Assembly: GCA_050701115.1 (NCBI GenBank)
Contig: JBOHER010000383.1
Span: 1 to 8,271 of the forward strand
Source: JBOHER01 sp050701115
Lineage (GTDB): Bacteria; Actinomycetota; Actinomycetes; Mycobacteriales; Pseudonocardiaceae
DNA: 8,271 nucleotides
Reading direction: 5' to 3'
This document shows, in pieces, positions 5,298 to 8,271 of this stretch. Both the position numbers and the translations under genes were made by a program. The notes under the pieces were generated by a model, which saw only the letters and a list, made by a program, of their open reading frames with translations, had not been told where the DNA came from and searched no databases. The stretch's first letter is position 1, and every line of letters starts with the position of its first letter.

Positions 5298-6458
5298 ATG
5301 CCGATCGATACGAAGATCGCGGGTAACCCGGAAAGCGTTCGAGGAGCCGCGCACTGGATGCGTAACTCGCTTGGCAAGGCTATCGGGGACGCCGCGACGC
5401 AGGTCTACAACGCGCGCAACCGTGCCGACTCGGGCTGGTCTGGCCCGGCGAGCGAGGAGTTCCGCGACAAGATGACGGGCGGGGCGCAGAAGGCGGACGA
5501 CCTGGAGACCGCCGCGACCGATTCGGCGCAGAAGTTCGACGATTACGCGGCGGACCTTCACCGTGCGCAAGAGGACATGCGTCGTGTCCGCGACGATGCC
5601 GCCCGCGCAGGTCTCACCGTCAATGGGTTCACCATCGTGGATCCTGGTCCTGCCCCGCCTGATCCGGGGCAGGCGCCTGGCTCCGATGCGCCGCCTGATG
5701 CGGTCACGGCGTACAACGACTGTGTTGCTGCCGCTAATCGTCATACGACTCTGGTGGATGCGTACAACGCGGCGCAGCATGGCGCCGATGCCGCACGAAC
5801 CGTTGCCAGGATCGCGGCCGACACGTTGAAGAACGTTTGGGCTGACGTCAGTTCTAAGTGGTTCCTCGTGATTGGCGACTTGGCGAGCGGCGCTGCTGGC
5901 ACGCTGGCTGCCCAGCACTCATCGATCCTCAACAAGCAGTCGAAGTTCCTTACTGACGAAGCGGCCAAGTTCCTCGAAAGGGCGAAGACGGCGCCCGCTG
6001 GAACCTCGGCCTCCGCGATCTACAAGGACTTCGATGCATCGCGGGCAGCGGCGTACAGTGCCGACGACGCCGCGAAGGCGGCGGACGCGGTCGACCGGAG
6101 TGCCGGCAGGATCGGGCTGAAGGTCGGTGGTGCGCTCGCCGTCGCTGGCGTCGCGTACGACATCGCGAACGGAAAGCCTGTCGATCGGGCAATCGTGTCC
6201 GGTGCCGTCGGGTTCGGGGCCTCGGTCGCCGTTGGCGCCGCCATTGGGACCGCCATTCCGGTGCCGGTGGTCGGCACTGCGGTTGGCGCCGTAGGCGGCG
6301 CGGTCGTGGGTCTGTTCGCCTCGGGAATGGTCGACTCGTTGTACGAGAACGGAGTCGGTGCGGTGGGCGATGCGATCGAAGACGGTGCGCAGGCGGTGGC
6401 CGGTACCGGTAAGGCGATTGGTGGTGCGGTCTCGGATGCCTGGGATGCCATCTTCTAG
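5298..6458 (+). CDS. WXG-domain type VII substrate with C-terminal glycine-zipper segment
   Basis: A 386-residue putative type VII secreted protein. ATG 5298 has GAGG 6 nt upstream, overlapping the preceding stop. Residues 1-105 form a WXG-like helical hairpin with W47-S48-G49 at the turn and FDDYAADL at 80-87; no exact YxxxD is seen. A Pro-rich linker (about 114-135, PGPAPPDPGQAP) leads to a second helical region (136-260, Ala-rich, coiled-coil-like). From about 274 to 345 the protein is a long hydrophobic Gly/Ala zipper (GAVGFGASVAVGAAIGTAIP, then PVVGTAVGAVGG). A second, milder Gly-rich helix closes it (350-386). No enzymatic toxin domain follows, so the zipper itself may be the membrane-active part. 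The gene overlaps the next by 23 bases. Role as an effector is inference; export is likely from the domain. Confidence 0.75.
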   Translation: MPIDTKIAGNPESVRGAAHWMRNSLGKAIGDAATQVYNARNRADSGWSGPASEEFRDKMTGGAQKADDLETAATDSAQKFDDYAADLHRAQEDMRRVRDDAARAGLTVNGFTIVDPGPAPPDPGQAPGSDAPPDAVTAYNDCVAAANRHTTLVDAYNAAQHGADAARTVARIAADTLKNVWADVSSKWFLVIGDLASGAAGTLAAQHSSILNKQSKFLTDEAAKFLERAKTAPAGTSASAIYKDFDASRAAAYSADDAAKAADAVDRSAGRIGLKVGGALAVAGVAYDIANGKPVDRAIVSGAVGFGASVAVGAAIGTAIPVPVVGTAVGAVGGAVVGLFASGMVDSLYENGVGAVGDAIEDGAQAVAGTGKAIGGAVSDAWDAIF

Positions 6459-7272
6459 CGCGTTGCCGACCCCGCAAGAGTGGCCGCACGATGGCCGCAA
6501 GTACGTCGCAGCGCTCATTTTCTTGGCGGGCCTTGGTGTGTTGAGCGTTCTCGTCGGATTCGGCTTCGTCGCGATCGGTCGTCCGGACGGCTTGAAGTAC
6601 GGGCTGCTGTTCGCGGTTCTGTTTTTCCTGACAGCGGCCTATCCGTATGTGACCCGAGTGCGTCCTGGCCACCGCATCGGTGACATACGGGTAACCGAAC
6701 ACGACGGCACACCCGCGACCGAGCTGAGGTATTCCAGAGCAGCCTTCGCGATCTTGGTCGGGTTGATGGTGTGCGTGATCGCGATCCTCGGATTGGCGTC
6801 AGTGGACTTCTTGCTCGCCGGGGACGAGGTTCCGGCAGGCGCTGTCGCCGTTGCGCTCGCCGGCGCCGCAACGTTGTTCTGCGCGACCTTCCTGCTGTAC
6901 GTAATCCTCGGTCGGCTGCGACGCGGCACTGTCGTCTTGTCCCGCACTGGGATCTACCAGCGCGGTTACGCGTTCTCGTCGTTCCTGCCGTGGAGCGCCA
7001 TCGCCGGAGCGAAGGCCGCTTTCAACGGAACCCCCGAAGTCCTGATCATCGGCTACACCAACGCCCCGTGGGAGAAGCGCCAGCACGGAGGCCCCTGGAA
7101 ACTGGATAAGCTGCCGCCGGTACCCATGATCGAACTCGTTTGCACCGCCTTCGCCGTCAGCCCAGTGCTGATCTACCACTTCGTGAAGTTCTACGTCGAG
7201 AACCCCGCAGCGCGCGACGAACTCGGCACCGAGACGAGCGTGCAACGGGCACGCCACGGCGAGCTGTCCTAG
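6436..7272 (+). CDS. Four-TM membrane protein with PH-like domain
   Basis: An inner-membrane protein of 278 residues from ATG 6436. ATG 6445 is an equally possible start; neither has a strong ribosome site, and translation is probably coupled to the upstream gene it overlaps. Predicted membrane helices lie at about 23-48, 53-72, 101-126 and 134-158, with a charged loop at 73-100. After the last helix, RGTVVLSRTGIYQRGYAFSS and LPWSAI (163-189) look like the strands of a bacterial PH-like domain, followed by EVLIIGYTNA. The tail (241-265, VSPVLIYHFVKFYVENPAAR) is a conserved-looking helix. It is the last gene of the operon. Position next to a hydrophobic WXG substrate suggests a membrane partner or immunity protein. 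A general accessory role is equally possible. Confidence 0.7.
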   Translation: MPGMPSSSALPTPQEWPHDGRKYVAALIFLAGLGVLSVLVGFGFVAIGRPDGLKYGLLFAVLFFLTAAYPYVTRVRPGHRIGDIRVTEHDGTPATELRYSRAAFAILVGLMVCVIAILGLASVDFLLAGDEVPAGAVAVALAGAATLFCATFLLYVILGRLRRGTVVLSRTGIYQRGYAFSSFLPWSAIAGAKAAFNGTPEVLIIGYTNAPWEKRQHGGPWKLDKLPPVPMIELVCTAFAVSPVLIYHFVKFYVENPAARDELGTETSVQRARHGELS

Positions 7273-7299
7273 GCGCCTGGTTATAGCCGGGTCCTTTGT

Positions 7300-8044
7300 C
7301 CACATCGGACGCTCCGCCGACACTACTTGCGTGGTGGGACGAGCCAGACCCGCTACGCGCTGGGCTATCAGGGTGCGCGGTTGATCGCCGCGCAGCGCGC
7401 GCAGCGCCCGCCCGCGCCGAAGGCGTATACCGAGAGCTTGGAACGGCTCGGGCTGTGGCCGAAACTGGCGCATCAGCTCGGCGTGAACGACTTCTTCTGC
7501 GCCCTGGCCGCGCACCGCAACCCGGCCCGGCTGCGCGCGGCGGGCCGCGAAGGGGAGGCCAGCGGGCTGACGCAGTGGTGGTCGGAGAAGCGCTGCACCG
7601 GGTTCTTCTGGAAACACCAGAGCGGTCGGGAAACCCGGCTGCGGCCGGACGGCTACGGCTGCTGGGAAGAGCACGGGCGCGTGGTGCGGTTCTTCCTCAA
7701 ACACGACACCGGCACCGAACCCCTGACCAAGGTCACGGGCAAGCTCGCCGACTACCGCAACTTCGAGACCGACGCGTTCGGCGTCCTGCTGTTCTCGGTG
7801 CACTCCACGAGACGGGAGATCGCGCTGCGGACGGTGCTGCGCCGCGACCTCGCCGGGCACGACGCTGGTGTCGTGATCGCCACCACGGCACGCGGCCCCC
7901 ACGATTCCTTCGGCCACGCTGATGGTCCGGCGGGCCGGTCTGGGGTCTGTGGACGCTCCACGGCGGCGACAGCGTGCCGCGTCGGTACCGCCGAACCCGA
8001 CGATGTTGTCGAACGTGGTGTCGGCGGCCGACCGGCAACGCTAG
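7300..8044 (+). pseudogene. Replication-relaxation protein, 5'-truncated and frameshifted
   Basis: Belongs to the actinomycete replication-relaxation family (PF13814 type), normally carried by conjugative plasmids and integrative elements. From about 7300 the frame reads LGYQGARLIAAQR, GVNDFF, WWSEKR, RPDGYGCWEEHGR, FFLKHDTGTEPLTK and LLFSVHS, all typical of the family. The N-terminal winged-helix part is missing and there is no start codon context: TAG of the preceding gene is only about 28 bases upstream. Near 7935 the frame must drop by one base to read PVWGLWTLHGGDSVPRRY, and near 7988 by another to read NPTMLSNVVSAADRQR ending at TAG 8042-8044. The starting frame stays open to the window end, so a naive call gives a false long fusion. 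Truncation is certain; the shifts could be sequencing errors. Confidence 0.8.
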
Positions 8045-8062
8045 CAGAGACCGAGCATCACC

Positions 8063-8271
8063 GTGCTGCTGGTGCCGAGTTGGGGCGGGCCGCTGGCCTG
8101 GAGCCGCTGGCGTGGCAGGTCGGCAGTTCGGGCGGCCTGGTCGGCTGCGTGCTGCGCGGCGACCGGCGCGCGGTGTTCGCGCACTGGATCGCGGTGCTGC
8201 GCGAGACCTACGACGACGCCGTCGTGGTCCGGCCGGAACGGCTCAGTCCCGCCGGGGCGCGGTCGCTGCGC
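8063..8271 (+). CDS. Unidentified partial gene of the element remnant, probably frameshifted
   Basis: Not recognised. From GTG 8063 one frame reads VLLVPSWGGPLAW, then another, shifted by one base near 8090-8101, reads LEPLAWQVGSSGG, RRAVFAHWIAVLRETYDDA and VRPERLSPAGARSLR to the window end. Codons in the second part end almost always in G or C, so it is surely coding. It starts 18 bases after the replication-relaxation stop, as expected for the next gene of the same operon, and is cut by the window edge. Joining the two frames is inference; the second part alone is the solid evidence. Confidence 0.5.
   Translation, partial: MLLVPSWGGPLAWSRWRGRSAVRAAWSAACCAATGARCSRTGSRCCARPTTTPSWSGRNGSVPPGRGRC

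Noticed and set aside
4866..5918. 350-codon minus-strand frame across the first three operon genes
   Set aside because: Antisense to three well-supported genes with ribosome sites and family motifs.
6799..7917. 372-codon minus-strand frame across the right junction
   Set aside because: Antisense to the PH-domain membrane protein and to clear replication-relaxation sequence; no motifs of its own.
7296..7922. 208-codon plus-strand frame overlapping the replication-relaxation remnant
   Set aside because: Arg/Ala-rich shadow of the family-matching frame one base away.
7273..8271. One continuous open frame from 7273 to the window end, as a single fused gene
   Set aside because: Between about 7935 and 8095 the family-like sequence lies in the two other frames, with a natural stop at 8042-8044, so the continuous frame is an artefact of compensating one-base losses.
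1..8271. CRISPR array or tRNA/rRNA genes
   Set aside because: I saw no regularly spaced repeats and no cloverleaf or rRNA-like sequence on either strand.

Overview
The window is high-GC actinomycete DNA with strong G/C bias at third codon positions. TTG and GTG starts, a probable leaderless gene, an actinobacterial DnaA-box cluster and the mix of families (TAP-type hydrolase, DUF3311/MctP permease, type VII secretion proteins, replication-relaxation protein) fit a mycelial actinomycete. From memory of the family resemblances and the dispersed palindromes, I favour Pseudonocardiaceae (Amycolatopsis-like) over Nocardiaceae. That is inference, not a database result.

Left part (1-2370): a copy of a 37-bp dispersed palindromic repeat lies at the very edge, followed by a cluster of DnaA-box-like 9-mers. 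Next is a secreted tripeptidyl-aminopeptidase-like hydrolase on the minus strand. It is broken by two single-base deletions and has Tyr where the nucleophile Ser should be. Divergent from it is the wreck of a monocarboxylate permease operon (DUF3311 gene plus mctP), with nonsense codons, a frameshift and a large internal deletion.

Middle (2368-3918): a 48-residue basic protein with a TTG start and a downstream intrinsic terminator, then an intact AAA ATPase with a C-terminal winged helix. The ATPase appears leaderless and has an 8-bp inverted repeat over its promoter. Intergenic DNA at 3919-4235 carries a second, gap-free copy of the edge repeat. After it come a weak hypothetical ORF and three copies of the palindrome CCGTACGG.

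Right-centre (4690-7272): an intact, tightly coupled four-gene operon. It encodes an SAV_915-like protein, an EspC/WXG-sized protein with a C-terminal YxxxD motif, a 386-residue WXG-domain protein ending in a long glycine-zipper hydrophobic segment, and a four-TM protein with a PH-like domain. The layout suggests a type VII secretion substrate cassette with a candidate membrane-acting effector and a membrane partner or immunity protein. No secretion machinery (EccC, EccD, MycP) is in the window.

Right end (about 7300-8271): a 5'-truncated replication-relaxation protein gene (PF13814 type) with two frameshifts, abutting the operon, then the start of another probably frameshifted gene that runs off the edge. 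This looks like the remnant of an integrative or conjugative element. Intact genes in the middle are flanked by decayed genes on both sides. Nearly all lesions are single-base deletions, so sequencing error must be excluded for the hydrolase and the right end, though not for mctP.
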